64,000 nt of DNA from NCBI RefSeq assembly GCF_008124765.1, contig NZ_VNHS01000010.1, forward strand, positions 124,001 through 188,000, given 5' to 3'. Within the stretch, counting starts at the first letter, position 1; each line of letters begins with the position of its first letter. The notes below the pieces were generated by a model. That model worked only from the letters and a program-made list of their open reading frames with translations. It was not told the DNA's origin and made no database searches. The position numbers and the translations under genes were made by a program. The stretch comes from Paenibacillus methanolicus. GTDB taxonomy: Bacteria; Bacillota; Bacilli; Paenibacillales; Paenibacillaceae. Of the stretch, positions 26,595 to 35,630 are shown piece after piece.

Positions 26595-27965
26595 ATGCTG
26601 AAATCCAAAGTCGCCGTACAAGTGACTAGTCCGGGCATTCTGCCCGATGACGTGGTCATGCTGGGCGATGCTTATTTGAAACCGTGGAAAATCCCGCAAG
26701 GCCAGCCGGTCACGCTCAAGTTCGGCGCGATGCGCCAACCCGTTAAGGTCGTTGCGGTCGAGAAATTCGACGGCATGCGCATCAGCCAAAGCCTCGCCAG
26801 GCGCATGGGCATTCTGGCGGGCTGTCAGCTTCGGCTGCAGTACCGCAGCGTAGGCGCCGTGCTTGCCCTTGGCCCCTTGATCGGCGTGCTGATCAGCCGG
26901 GACGATCCGAGCATGCCGGAAAAACCGTTTGGTTCCATTACGATGTTCTGCAAAGAATTGGTCGATGCCAGCGCCGTCTACGGCGCGCATGTCTATTTCT
27001 TTACCCCGGAGGGGATCGGGTCCAGCCATCAGCATGTGGAAGGCTGGGTCTACGCCGGCGGCTGGCGCAAGATCGCCGTGCCCGCGGCCGACGTCATCAG
27101 CAACCGGCTTACCTCCCGCAAGCTGGAGAACAAACCCAGCGTACAACATTTTTTCCGAGAAGTAAAATTGCGCCACGGCACCTCCGTCTTCAACGAAAAG
27201 TTTCTCGATAAGCCGGAAGTGTTCGAGGCGCTGGGACGCGACCGCGCGCTCGTGAAATATTTGCCCGAGTCGCACGTGCTGCGGAATTACACGATGCTCA
27301 AGTCGATGTGCTCCAAATATTCGACCGTCTTCCTTAAGCCCGTCCGCGGCAGTCTCGGCAAAGGCATCATCCGCATCACGCGGCTCGATCAGGAGAATTT
27401 CGTCGCCCATCACGCCAACGTAGGAGGCACCCGCAAGCAGCATTTTACGAACCTGGCGAAGCTATTCTCCTCCATCTCCGGCAAGATGAAGTCGGTCCGC
27501 TATCAAATCCAGCAAGGTCTGCATCTGATCGATATCGGCGGTCGTCCCGTCGACTTCCGCGCGCTCGTGCAGAAGAACGAACAAGGCAAATGGTCGATGA
27601 CGTCCATCGTCGCCCGTACCGCGGGCAGCCATCACTTCGTCTCCAACTTAGCCCGTGGCGGCACGCTCAGCACGGTCAAGGAGGCGGTCGCCAAGTCCAA
27701 TCTGAGCAGCGCGCAAGGCCATGACGCGTCAGCGCGGCTTCAACGCGCCGCGCTCGACATCGCACAGGGCATCGATACGCATATACCGGCCCACTTCGGC
27801 GAGCTCGGCATCGATCTGGCGATCGATACGAACGGCCGGGTGTGGCTGCTGGAGGTTAACTCCAAGCCTTCCAAGAACGACAACACGCCGCTTCAGCCGG
27901 ATCAGAAGATCCGCCCATCCGTCCGCAATCTGATCCGTTACGCCCGGCATTTGGCCGAATTTTAG
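26595..27965 (+). CDS. YheD-type ATP-grasp protein, long form (cluster gene 1)
   Basis: A 456-residue YheC/YheD family protein. Residues 1-95 form an extra N-terminal beta-rich domain (KVAVQVTSPG ... GMRISQSLARRMG), the YheD feature. The second domain starts at GPLIGVLIS, and the C-terminal ATP-grasp follows with the nucleotide loop FLKPVRGSLGKGI (about 247), VDFRALVQKN (about 319) and the metal-binding ELGIDLAID ... WLLEVNSKPSK (about 403-425). ATP-grasp enzymes join a carboxylate to an amine, thiol or similar group through an acyl phosphate; the substrate is unknown. B. subtilis YheD is a spore-coat-associated protein. First of a six-gene run; AAGGAG precedes its ATG. Confidence 0.9.
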   Translation: MLKSKVAVQVTSPGILPDDVVMLGDAYLKPWKIPQGQPVTLKFGAMRQPVKVVAVEKFDGMRISQSLARRMGILAGCQLRLQYRSVGAVLALGPLIGVLISRDDPSMPEKPFGSITMFCKELVDASAVYGAHVYFFTPEGIGSSHQHVEGWVYAGGWRKIAVPAADVISNRLTSRKLENKPSVQHFFREVKLRHGTSVFNEKFLDKPEVFEALGRDRALVKYLPESHVLRNYTMLKSMCSKYSTVFLKPVRGSLGKGIIRITRLDQENFVAHHANVGGTRKQHFTNLAKLFSSISGKMKSVRYQIQQGLHLIDIGGRPVDFRALVQKNEQGKWSMTSIVARTAGSHHFVSNLARGGTLSTVKEAVAKSNLSSAQGHDASARLQRAALDIAQGIDTHIPAHFGELGIDLAIDTNGRVWLLEVNSKPSKNDNTPLQPDQKIRPSVRNLIRYARHLAEF

Positions 27966-28001
27966 AAGCGGCTTCGCGCCGCCGCTTAGGAGGCAGCACC
28001 G

Positions 28002-29234
28002 ATGAGAGCCCACGCGACGCCCGTATTGGCGATCCTCGCCAGTCCTCCCCGCGCGAGCGCGGGGCAACCCGATGAATCGCCCGGCCGTCTGCCCGAGGAC
28101 CGGTTCTGCCGCGAGCTGTGCCTTATGGGCGCCGAACTCGGCCTGTACGTCTATGTTGTCCATGCGGACCCGGCTATCGCCGCCATAAGGGGGACGGATT
28201 GGAACGGCTACGTCCTGCGAGACGGCCAGTGGGCGCTGCTGCGCTGCCCGTTGCCCGATCTGATCTATGACCGGGCCATCGGCGCGAATCCCGCCGAGCG
28301 GCGAGCCAAGGCCGACCTGCTCGAGAAGGTGTCCGCTCTGAAGCCGTTCGCGCCGCTGAACGGCGCCCTTCCCGGCAAGCTCGCCGTCTACGAGGCGCTT
28401 CGGGCCGATCCCCGGCTTCGCCCGGCGCTGCCGCCCACGTACGCTTACACGGGCGCCGCCGGTCTGCGGAAGCTGATCGCCCGCTTCCCCGACGGCTTGT
28501 TCCTGAAGCCGGACGCCGGGTACCAAGGACGCGGCGCCGTCGCGCTGCACGCCCGCGCCGATGGCTGGCTGGCGCATGGGCGAACGCTTGCGAACGCGGA
28601 CATCGCGCGCTCGTTCGCGGACGCGGCATCCTGCGCGGCTTGGTGCGAACGTTTCGTTCGCGCCGCCTATATTGCGCAGCCGTATTTGCCGCTTCGGAAC
28701 GAAGCCGGCGCGAGCTTCGACATCCGCTCGCTGATGCAGAAGGACGAACGAGGCCGCTGGCGCGTCACCGGCATCGCGGTGCGGGAAGGCGCGCCAGGCA
28801 GCATCACGTCCAATTTGCACGGGGGCGGCGAAGCCAAAGATGCCGAGGCCGTGCTCGCCGCCCGGTTCGGCGCGGAGGCGGCGCGCCGGCTGCTGCTTCG
28901 GACGGCGCGGCTCAGTCTGCGCGCCGCGCGCGCGCTGGAGCTTCGCTTCGGCCGTTTCTTCGAGCTGGGCCTCGATTTCGGCCTTGAACCAAGCGGCCGG
29001 CTGTGGCTGATCGAAGCGAACGCCAAGCCCGGCCGCATGTCCTTTCGCGGGAGACCGGTCATCTACCGGCTCGCCGTCCTGCGGCCGCTCCAAGCCGCCC
29101 TGCTGCGCGCCGGAACCGGTCGTACCGCATTGTCGCCTATTATGTCGTCGTTCCCTCATCGGTCTACACGCGGCTACACCTACACCCAGCAAGCCCGAAA
29201 TCATCGGGGATGCATCCAGGAGGTTCATCCATGA
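28002..29234 (+). CDS. YheC-type ATP-grasp protein, short form (cluster gene 2)
   Basis: A 410-residue family member without the extra N-terminal domain. It begins directly with the PVLAILASPP strand, then LYVYVVHAD and PLPDLIYDR. The ATP-grasp core shows FLKPDAGYQGRGAV, FDIRSLMQKD, SITSNLHGGGEA and LGLDFGLE ... WLIEANAKPG, so the nucleotide loop and the Glu/Asn metal site are kept. The C-terminal 40 residues after RPLQAALLR are Arg/Ser-rich and not seen in the others. The gene is notably Ala/Arg- and GC-rich. Its TGA overlaps the ATG of gene 3 (ATGA), pointing to coupled translation. RBS TTAGGAGG. Confidence 0.88.
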   Translation: MRAHATPVLAILASPPRASAGQPDESPGRLPEDRFCRELCLMGAELGLYVYVVHADPAIAAIRGTDWNGYVLRDGQWALLRCPLPDLIYDRAIGANPAERRAKADLLEKVSALKPFAPLNGALPGKLAVYEALRADPRLRPALPPTYAYTGAAGLRKLIARFPDGLFLKPDAGYQGRGAVALHARADGWLAHGRTLANADIARSFADAASCAAWCERFVRAAYIAQPYLPLRNEAGASFDIRSLMQKDERGRWRVTGIAVREGAPGSITSNLHGGGEAKDAEAVLAARFGAEAARRLLLRTARLSLRAARALELRFGRFFELGLDFGLEPSGRLWLIEANAKPGRMSFRGRPVIYRLAVLRPLQAALLRAGTGRTALSPIMSSFPHRSTRGYTYTQQARNHRGCIQEVHP

Positions 29235-30601
29235 GTTTGACATCGTGTCACGTCCACTTTTCACCGCATAACGATAAAGTCATCCACTTGTCGGGTTCGC
29301 TCCTTAAATCGCTCAACTTATCCGGCAAGAAGAACGTTCAGCTCAAGCTAGGCAGCGAATCGATCACCGCCGCGCTCAAGCCGATCCGCAAGCAAGGCCA
29401 TCACGTCTATTTATCCGCAGGCGTACGCCAAACGATCCGCGTGCCGAAGACCGGCAGCATCTCGGTCGTGCAGGCGGCCGAAGGCGAGGTGCAGCTCGGA
29501 CCGCTCGTCGGCATTCTGACCGACTCGGGCGTGCGCGCATCGAACGCTCCTTTCGGCGGCCGTACCGGGTATATCCGCCAGCTGATCCGCGCCGGCGAAA
29601 GCAAAGCCTATATCTTCGCCTTCACCCCGCGCGATATTAATTGGCAGCAAGGTACCGTCAACGGCTATTTCTTGAACGCGCAGGGCAGCTGGTACCGCAA
29701 AACGGCGCCGCTGCCGGACGTAGTCTACAATCGGCTCCCGAGCCGCCGGGCGGAAGTATCGTCGCCGATCATCAACCTGCGCGAGCGGTTCATTCGAAAT
29801 AAAATTCCGTTCTTCAACTGGAGCTTCTTCAACAAGTCCGACGTGTACAAAATGCTCGACAAGGACGTTGAGGCGCTGGAGCATTTGCCCGAATCGGTCA
29901 ATCATCCGAAGCCGGAAAAAATCAAGGAGATGCTCGAGCGTCATCAATTCGTCTATTTCAAACCGACCGCGGGCAGCCTGGGCATCGGCATTTACCGGTT
30001 GACGTACCATCCGAACCGCGGCTACTTCGCGCGCTACCGCCAGAATGGCAGCAACGTGCTGCTGCGCTTTACGCAATTCAACTCTTTGATGCGGATGCTT
30101 CAAGGGCGCCATGGCGCGAACCTCAGCCAGTACGTGTGCCAGCAAGGCATTCGTCTGATCGAAATCGACGGCTGCCCGATCGACTTCCGCTTCCACATGC
30201 ACAAGAACGGCAAGAACGAATGGGTGCCCGTCGGCATCGGCGCGAAGAAAGCCGGCAAAGGTAGCGTCACGACCCATATCAAGAACGGCGGCCAGCTGCT
30301 GACGCCTGATCAGGCGCTGACCCAAACGTTCGGCAGCCGCTCGGGCGAGATTTTGGAGAAGGCAAAGAAGGTTTCCATCAAGCTGTGTCAGGCCATCGAG
30401 CGCAACTTCCCGCATACGCTGGGCGAGCTTGGCTTGGATATCGGGATCGATAAGGACGGCAATATCTGGATGTTCGAAGCGAACGCCAAGCCGGGCCGCT
30501 CCATCTTCGGGCATCCCGCGCTTCGCGGCCAAGGACGTGATTCCTACTCGCATATCATCGAACATTGCCTCTACTTGGCCCGCTTCAAAGGGAGGGAATA
30601 G
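29231..30601 (+). CDS. YheD-type ATP-grasp protein, long form (cluster gene 3)
   Basis: Also 456 residues and built like gene 1. It has an N-terminal beta-rich domain (CHVHFSPHNDKVIHLSG to about residue 95), then LGPLVGILTDSGVR, DVVYNRLPSRRAE, nucleotide loop YFKPTAGSLGIGIYRLTY, IDFRFHMHKN, and the metal site ELGLDIGIDKDGNIWMFEANAKPGRS. The lysine of the loop found in gene 1 (LGKGI) is replaced by Ile (LGIGI), which may alter nucleotide handling. The start ATG at 29231 overlaps the stop of gene 2 and follows AGGAGG; a longer open frame that runs through gene 2 is not used. Confidence 0.9.
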   Translation: MSLTSCHVHFSPHNDKVIHLSGSLLKSLNLSGKKNVQLKLGSESITAALKPIRKQGHHVYLSAGVRQTIRVPKTGSISVVQAAEGEVQLGPLVGILTDSGVRASNAPFGGRTGYIRQLIRAGESKAYIFAFTPRDINWQQGTVNGYFLNAQGSWYRKTAPLPDVVYNRLPSRRAEVSSPIINLRERFIRNKIPFFNWSFFNKSDVYKMLDKDVEALEHLPESVNHPKPEKIKEMLERHQFVYFKPTAGSLGIGIYRLTYHPNRGYFARYRQNGSNVLLRFTQFNSLMRMLQGRHGANLSQYVCQQGIRLIEIDGCPIDFRFHMHKNGKNEWVPVGIGAKKAGKGSVTTHIKNGGQLLTPDQALTQTFGSRSGEILEKAKKVSIKLCQAIERNFPHTLGELGLDIGIDKDGNIWMFEANAKPGRSIFGHPALRGQGRDSYSHIIEHCLYLARFKGRE

Positions 30602-30604
30602 CCG

Positions 30605-31744
30605 ATGGAGCTTGAACTCCAGGATGCCGGGGAGGCGGAAATCTTAGGCAGGCAGCCCGTGCTCGCCATCCTGACGATCGAAGACGATATCCAGCTGTTC
30701 CGGGGCAACCGGAGCAACTTCGCGGATTTGATCCGCGCCGGCCGCGAGCACGGCTTTCTCGTCTACGTCGTCACGGTGAAACAATTGAAGCTGACGCGTC
30801 GGCAGTTGAACGGGTTTACGTACCATGAGAAGACCGATACGTGGATCGCGCATACGTTCCCGTTTCCCGATCTCATCTACAACCGGATCCCGCTCCGCGA
30901 GGACGAACTGCAGCCGTCCGTCAGACGAAAGCTTGAAGCATGCCTGAACCATCCGAACGTTCATCTATTCAACCCGCTCTTTTTCAACAAATGGACGCTC
31001 TTCAAATGGCTGCGCGAAGCGCCTGCCACCCGCTCCTATATCCCGTCGACGCGCCGCATGAACAGCCGCGAAGCGCTCAGCGAGATGATGCGGGAGCACC
31101 CTTATCTCTACTTGAAGCCGGTTAGCGGCAAAGCCGGCAAAGGCATTATGACCATCAAAGTCCGTCCCGAGAAAACGCTGCCCTTCCGGCTGCAAATTCA
31201 AGCCAAACGCAAGAGTATCGCTTACAATTGCGATACGATCGGCAAATTATGGTCGCGGGTGAAACGAGAAAGCGCCGGGGAGCGCTATATCGCGCAGCAA
31301 GGCATCCCGCTTGCCTCGTTCCAGACCCGCCGCTTCGATCTGCGCGTCCTCGCGCAGAAGAACATCCGCGGCCAATGGGACATCACCGGCATCGGCGCGC
31401 GCGTCGCCGGTTCGCTCAGCATCACGACGCACGTACCGCGCGGGGGAAGCATCGAGGATCCGGAGAAGCTGCTTGTCAGCGTATTTGGCCAAGAAGCTGC
31501 GCGTAGGATTTATACGAGAGCCAAACAAGCGGCGCTGGTCATCGCCAAGCAGATCGAACGCGGCGCGGGCATGAATCATGCCGAGATGTCGATGGATCTG
31601 GGAATTGACCAATCCGGCAGCATCTGGTTCTTCGAAGCTAACGCGAAGCCGATGAAATTCGACGAGCCGGATATCCGGAAGCAGTCGCTCGACCGGATAT
31701 TCCAATACGGCCGTTACTTGCTTCGCGGCAGCGGCAAGCGATAG
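30605..31744 (+). CDS. YheC-type ATP-grasp protein, short form (cluster gene 4)
   Basis: A 379-residue member. A leader of about 15 residues is followed by QPVLAILTIEDD, FLVYVVTVKQLKL, FPDLIYNRIP, the nucleotide loop YLKPVSGKAGKGIMTI, FDLRVLAQKN, SITTHVPRGGSIE and the metal site MSMDLGIDQSGSIWFFEANAKPMKFD. All expected ATP-grasp features are present. It begins three bases after gene 3 (GGGAGGGAATAGCCG as site). The segment between the nucleotide loop and FDLRVL (PEKTLPFRLQIQAKRKSI) differs from the other copies, which may reflect a different acceptor substrate. Confidence 0.9.
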   Translation: MELELQDAGEAEILGRQPVLAILTIEDDIQLFRGNRSNFADLIRAGREHGFLVYVVTVKQLKLTRRQLNGFTYHEKTDTWIAHTFPFPDLIYNRIPLREDELQPSVRRKLEACLNHPNVHLFNPLFFNKWTLFKWLREAPATRSYIPSTRRMNSREALSEMMREHPYLYLKPVSGKAGKGIMTIKVRPEKTLPFRLQIQAKRKSIAYNCDTIGKLWSRVKRESAGERYIAQQGIPLASFQTRRFDLRVLAQKNIRGQWDITGIGARVAGSLSITTHVPRGGSIEDPEKLLVSVFGQEAARRIYTRAKQAALVIAKQIERGAGMNHAEMSMDLGIDQSGSIWFFEANAKPMKFDEPDIRKQSLDRIFQYGRYLLRGSGKR

Positions 31745-31770
31745 GCTCCGGTGGAGAGGAGGCGGATGAA

Positions 31771-32211
31771 ATGAAGGTGCTGCTGCTCGCTCCCGAGCGC
31801 TGGACGCCAATCCTGGCGAAGCTAATCGCCTTCGCCGGACGCCATGGCGATAAGCGGATCACCGCCTCCGCCATCGCCAAGCTTCGCGCGCTCGATCCCG
31901 AAGAAGACGTAGATGCCGGCATCGCCGTGGCCACCGAGGACGGCGAACTGGCCGGATTCGCCTTTGCGCTTGCGCAGGGCGAGCGCGCCTGTATCGTCGT
32001 CGTGCGCGACGATCTGCGCGGGCGCGGCATCGGCTGCGCCCTGCTTCGCGCGCTGTGCGTGCGGTACGGGCGCCTGTCCTGCACGGTCGCGGCCGACAAC
32101 GCCTCCAGCATGCAGATGTGCTTCAAGGCCGGGATGACCGCGGTCGCGCTGCAGCGCGGGCCGACCGGAAAACCGACGCTGCGCTTCGAGTACGGCCGTT
32201 CGCGCAATTGA
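31771..32211 (+). CDS. GNAT family N-acetyltransferase within the ATP-grasp cluster
   Basis: A 146-residue GNAT protein. Motif A is clear (CIVVVRDDLRGRGIGCALLRAL, with the acetyl-CoA pyrophosphate loop RGRGIG), followed by LSCTVAADNASSMQMCFKAGM, the usual motif B. The N-terminal 40 residues (VLLLAPERWTPILAKLIAF) are less typical. The acceptor is unknown. It lies between two ATP-grasp genes, 26 bases after gene 4 and 16 bases before gene 6, in the same direction, so it is probably part of the same pathway. The ATG at 31771 follows GGAGAGGAGG; an ATG five bases earlier is out of frame and stops at once. Confidence 0.85.
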   Translation: MKVLLLAPERWTPILAKLIAFAGRHGDKRITASAIAKLRALDPEEDVDAGIAVATEDGELAGFAFALAQGERACIVVVRDDLRGRGIGCALLRALCVRYGRLSCTVAADNASSMQMCFKAGMTAVALQRGPTGKPTLRFEYGRSRN

Positions 32212-32227
32212 CCCAAGGAGGATTCCC

Positions 32228-33385
32228 ATGGCCCAACCCGTGCTCGGTATATTGACCCTCTATCTCAACGACGCCGGCCTGCTCGAAGAGCGTCCGGTCT
32301 ACAAGAAGATGACGCTAGCCGGACAGCAGCTGGGGCTGGATATATTCGTCTTTACGCCGGATGACGTCAACTACAAGACGAATCGCATTCATGCGCATGT
32401 TTACGACCCCAATCTAAAGGCATGGCACCGCGAGTGGCGCGCGTTCCCGAATCTGATCTACGACCGCTGCCGCATTCAACGCAGCCCCCGGTTCGAGCGG
32501 CTGCAACAGTTCCGCAAGCAATACGGGCATCTGACCTTCCTGAACCGGATGCTTCGCAACAAATGGACGGTTTACCGGACGCTCCGTCTGGAGAGCCGGT
32601 TTCGCGAACATTTGCCGGAAACCCGGTTGTATGAAGGACAGAGCGATCTATCGGAGCTGATCCGCAAATATCCGCTGGTTTACTTGAAGCCGATTAACGG
32701 CACCGGCGGGCGCGGCATTCTCCGCATCGAGAAGCAGAAGGACGGCACGTATCTGATCCAGGGCCGGGAGCACAATCGGCGGATCATCCGTCCGCAGCGC
32801 GTACCGCTCTCTTCGCTGCATGGCCGCCTTGCGTCTTGGGACCTGAAAGGCAACCGATATCTCGTGCAGCAGGGCATCCAGCTCAAGCTGTCCAACGGCC
32901 GCGTGCACGACTACCGCATGCTCGTCCAGAAGGACGGCAGCGGCGAATGGACGGTGACCGGCTGCGCGGGACGCATCGGCCCTTCCGGCAGCATCACCTC
33001 GAATCTGCATGGCGGCGGCGAGGCGATTCCGATGGTGGATTTAATGCGGCAATGGCTCCGGGACGAGGCGACCGAAGAGACGGCCAAGGCGGCGGCAGAA
33101 AGGTTCAGCCTTGAAGTTGCCGCCCATCTGGAAGCGTCATACGGCCGACTCTGCGAGCTTGCCCTCGACTTGGCCATCGATAAGAAAGGTCATATATGGC
33201 TGATCGAGGTCAATCCGAAGCCCGCCCGCGAAGTATTCAAACAAATCGGCGACAAGGACACGTACCAGAAAGCGGTCGCGCGTCCGCTCGAATTCGCCTT
33301 ATGGATGTATGAGCAGAAGCAGCAGCGCAAAGCTTCGGCGGCCGCCCTTAAGCGTAACAAAGGCAAAAAAACCGGTTCTCGTTGA
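32228..33385 (+). CDS. YheC-type ATP-grasp protein, short form (cluster gene 6)
   Basis: A 385-residue member and the last of the run. It starts QPVLGILTLYLNDAG, then DIFVFTPDDVNY, FPNLIYDRCR, the nucleotide loop YLKPINGTGGRGILRI, HDYRMLVQKDGSGEW, SITSNLHGGGEAI, and the metal site LALDLAIDKKGHIWLIEVNPKPAREVF. The C-terminus is a Lys/Arg-rich tail (KRNKGKKTGSR), perhaps for association with an acidic partner or membrane. It has an excellent AAGGAGG site. The stop codon lies in the loop of the terminator that ends the operon. Confidence 0.92.
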   Translation: MAQPVLGILTLYLNDAGLLEERPVYKKMTLAGQQLGLDIFVFTPDDVNYKTNRIHAHVYDPNLKAWHREWRAFPNLIYDRCRIQRSPRFERLQQFRKQYGHLTFLNRMLRNKWTVYRTLRLESRFREHLPETRLYEGQSDLSELIRKYPLVYLKPINGTGGRGILRIEKQKDGTYLIQGREHNRRIIRPQRVPLSSLHGRLASWDLKGNRYLVQQGIQLKLSNGRVHDYRMLVQKDGSGEWTVTGCAGRIGPSGSITSNLHGGGEAIPMVDLMRQWLRDEATEETAKAAAERFSLEVAAHLEASYGRLCELALDLAIDKKGHIWLIEVNPKPAREVFKQIGDKDTYQKAVARPLEFALWMYEQKQQRKASAAALKRNKGKKTGSR

Positions 33386-33409
33386 GCATTGAGAACCGGT
33401 TTTTTTTTT
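33365..33409. terminator. Bidirectional terminator ending the ATP-grasp operon
   Basis: ACCGGTTCTC (33371-33380) pairs with GAGAACCGGT (33391-33400); ten T residues follow on the plus strand and a run of A lies before it, serving the opposite strand (HAD gene). Confidence 0.95.
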
Positions 33410-33448
33410 GTCTTTCAATGCGATTGCTGGCAAAACGAGGAACGCCGC

Positions 33449-34120
33449 TTATAGCGACAGCAACTCGCGAAAATCGCGGATGAGCACATCGGCGCCGGAC
33501 AGCTCGTCCGGGCGGCCGTAGACCGCATACGCGCAGCCGATGACGGAAAGACCGTTGCCTTTGCCCGCTTCCACGTCGGAAGATCGGTCACCGACCATCC
33601 ACGCGGATTCGAGGCCATGATCCCGAAGCAGCCTGGCGACCAGATCCACCTTCGTTGCCGTCTTATATTCGCCGGCGCTGTAGACGCCGTCGAACAGCTC
33701 CAGGATGCCTTGATGCTCCGCGACGCCTTTCACGTAATGCTCCAGGCCGTTGCTCGCGACGAACAGCTTGCGGCCGCGCGCCTTGAGTTCGCGCAGCACC
33801 TCCTCGACATGCGGATAGAGCGAGCCTTTTCCGGCTTCCAGTCCTTCCAGCTCATACTGAAGCATGAGGACGTCGGCGCGCAGTCTAGCCGCTTCCGTGC
33901 TGCCAGGCATCAGGTTCTTCCAAATATCCTCGAGCAGCATGCCCAAGCAGCCAAGCAGCTTCTCCACCGGCGGCGTCGGCTCCAGATAGAGCCCTTCCTC
34001 GCGCAGCGTATCGAATATTCGCTCATGCACGCCGCGCAGCAGCGTATCGGTCTCGAACAGCGTGCCGTCCATATCGAAAATAAGCGCCTGCGGCTCAGGC
34101 AAGCGTGGCGTTTGTTCCAT
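33449..34120 (-). CDS. HAD-superfamily hydrolase (phosphoglycolate-phosphatase-like)
   Basis: A 223-residue HAD phosphatase. Motif I ALIFDMDGTLFETD gives the nucleophile Asp and the acid/base Asp; motif II is KLFVASNG, motif III the Lys of YKTATKVDLV and motif IV WMVGDRSSDVEAG. The helical cap lies between motifs I and II (subclass IA), as in Gph/PpaX-type enzymes. Substrate not predictable. ATG 34120 has GGGGAG 9 bases upstream; longer frames to 34180 are less likely. It is convergent with the ATP-grasp operon. Confidence 0.88.
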   Translation of the reverse strand: MEQTPRLPEPQALIFDMDGTLFETDTLLRGVHERIFDTLREEGLYLEPTPPVEKLLGCLGMLLEDIWKNLMPGSTEAARLRADVLMLQYELEGLEAGKGSLYPHVEEVLRELKARGRKLFVASNGLEHYVKGVAEHQGILELFDGVYSAGEYKTATKVDLVARLLRDHGLESAWMVGDRSSDVEAGKGNGLSVIGCAYAVYGRPDELSGADVLIRDFRELLSL

Positions 34121-34222
34121 GATCCGCTTCTCCCCTTTCATGTCTGCACTTATGATACTGGAAAGGGGTGGGGGACGCAATGAGAAGGCGGGGGCTCAAC
34201 ATGGTGAATGCTGCCAGTCCAA

Positions 34223-35362
34223 TCACCATCTCCCACCATCAATATCTCCCGGCCCCAGCCCCGCCCACACGTTCGGAATGTCGACCGACTCGGAGTCGTT
34301 GAAGACGAGGAACGCGGTCGGCAGGTAGCGCCCCTCTTCGCTCTTGGTCGACGGACGGTTGAGTACCTTGTCGTCCTTGACGAGCACGGTGGACGAGCCG
34401 CCGTCCAGATTTGCCGCGATGACGGCGCCATGCTCGAGCATAATATTTTGCACGTCGTACAGGTTCGCGCCAATGCTGTGCCCCGGCTGGCGGCCGTCGA
34501 TGACGACGAAGATAATCGCCCCGTCCTCTCGCTGGCCCATCGCCGTGCGCGGCGCGATGCCCCAACCGTCCTTGGCGTTCTTGATGAGCCCTTTGCCGTT
34601 GACGATGAGCCGCGGCTGGAACGAGACCGCCTCGCGCACGTTCAGATCTTTCATCTCCTGCAGCGAGTAACGGCCCGCGATCATTTTGCCGTTGTAGTCA
34701 AGCCCGACGATCTGCGTCGTCGTTTTCTTGCCCAGGTCGCTATAGAAGATTTCGCCGCGCGATATGACGACGCCGATCGGCTGGAACCCGTTGCCCTGCC
34801 AATTCGGGTCCGCGAACCCGCCCGCGTTGACCCCGGCGACCGCGCCCGTCCGCTCGACCATGCTGCGCACCCGCTCGCCCCGGCCTTGCTTAGCCGGCAC
34901 CCCGAGGCGGATCTTCGTCGAGTCGTTCACGATCATGACATGGCCTTTGTAACCTGTTCCGGAGATTTCCTCGATCTCGACGAGCGGCTTCGTCACGGTT
35001 TCCGCTACCGTCTCCGTCGCCGCGGGCCGCACGATTTCATGCGTGTCCACCTCGACCCCCATCTGCTCCTCGACCGCTTTTTTCTCCGCGACCCGCTTGT
35101 CCAGCTCGACTTGTCCGATGATATATTTGGCCCAATGCCGATGCTGCGTGATGATAAGCGAATCGGCGGCCAGATATCGTAAGTTGGTGCCGGACGGCGT
35201 AAGAAACAGCCATCCGAGCCCCGATGCCGCGATCAGCATAAGGAAGGTCGCAACGTATAAGAATGCTTTAAACGACCGGCGCTTGCGCATGCGGCGCTTC
35301 ATGCTTTTCGCTTGCATGGCCGCCTGCGCGCGCGTTGCCGCCGGAGAGAGTTGTGCTGCCAT
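34223..35362 (-). CDS. Membrane-anchored phosphodiester glycosidase (NAGPA domain)
   Basis: A 379-residue protein: a basic N-terminus (KSMKRRMRKRR), one membrane anchor (about residues 32-53, FLYVATFLMLIAASGLGWLF), a linker, then an extracytoplasmic NAGPA domain with AVAGVNAGGFADPN, PRTAMGQ, VVIDGRQPG and ANLDGGSSTVLV, the conserved Asn/Asp residues of this family. Members hydrolyse phosphodiester-linked sugars, for example on cell-surface polymers. It has GGGGAAG before the ATG, and divides divergently from the small membrane protein at 35631. Confidence 0.88.
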   Translation of the reverse strand: MAAQLSPAATRAQAAMQAKSMKRRMRKRRSFKAFLYVATFLMLIAASGLGWLFLTPSGTNLRYLAADSLIITQHRHWAKYIIGQVELDKRVAEKKAVEEQMGVEVDTHEIVRPAATETVAETVTKPLVEIEEISGTGYKGHVMIVNDSTKIRLGVPAKQGRGERVRSMVERTGAVAGVNAGGFADPNWQGNGFQPIGVVISRGEIFYSDLGKKTTTQIVGLDYNGKMIAGRYSLQEMKDLNVREAVSFQPRLIVNGKGLIKNAKDGWGIAPRTAMGQREDGAIIFVVIDGRQPGHSIGANLYDVQNIMLEHGAVIAANLDGGSSTVLVKDDKVLNRPSTKSEEGRYLPTAFLVFNDSESVDIPNVWAGLGPGDIDGGRW

Positions 35363-35446
35363 CTTCGTGCTTCCCCGCTTTCCATCGTCGTACTTAGCTA
35401 CAATCTAGACGACGGGGAGAAGCTGAAGGTTTCGTGCCGGCGATAG

Positions 35447-35463
35447 TTTACTAATTAAGTAAA
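35447..35463. promoter_or_regulatory. Operator-like dyad in a divergent intergenic region
   Basis: TTTACT-N5-AGTAAA in the 268-base gap between the NAGPA gene and the small membrane gene. It could bind a dimeric regulator of either gene. No gene is visible in the gap. Confidence 0.35.
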
Positions 35464-35630
35464 TCAATCGCGCAATTCCGGAAGCCCACGGCCAAAGCAT
35501 ACCCAATTGTTACAGACCGGCGAACATTGCGCATGCGTTCAAAAAACGTTCATCCCCCTCGCCTTTACGGCGATTTCTCCCGTGTTACGATAAGGGCAAC
35601 CAAACGGAAATCCGGAGAGGAGCCATCCTT

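Noticed and set aside
29003-29230. Extended N-terminus for cluster gene 3
   Set aside because: It would overlap the catalytic end of gene 2 in another frame; the ATG at 29231 has a strong RBS and gives the same 456-residue length as its paralog.
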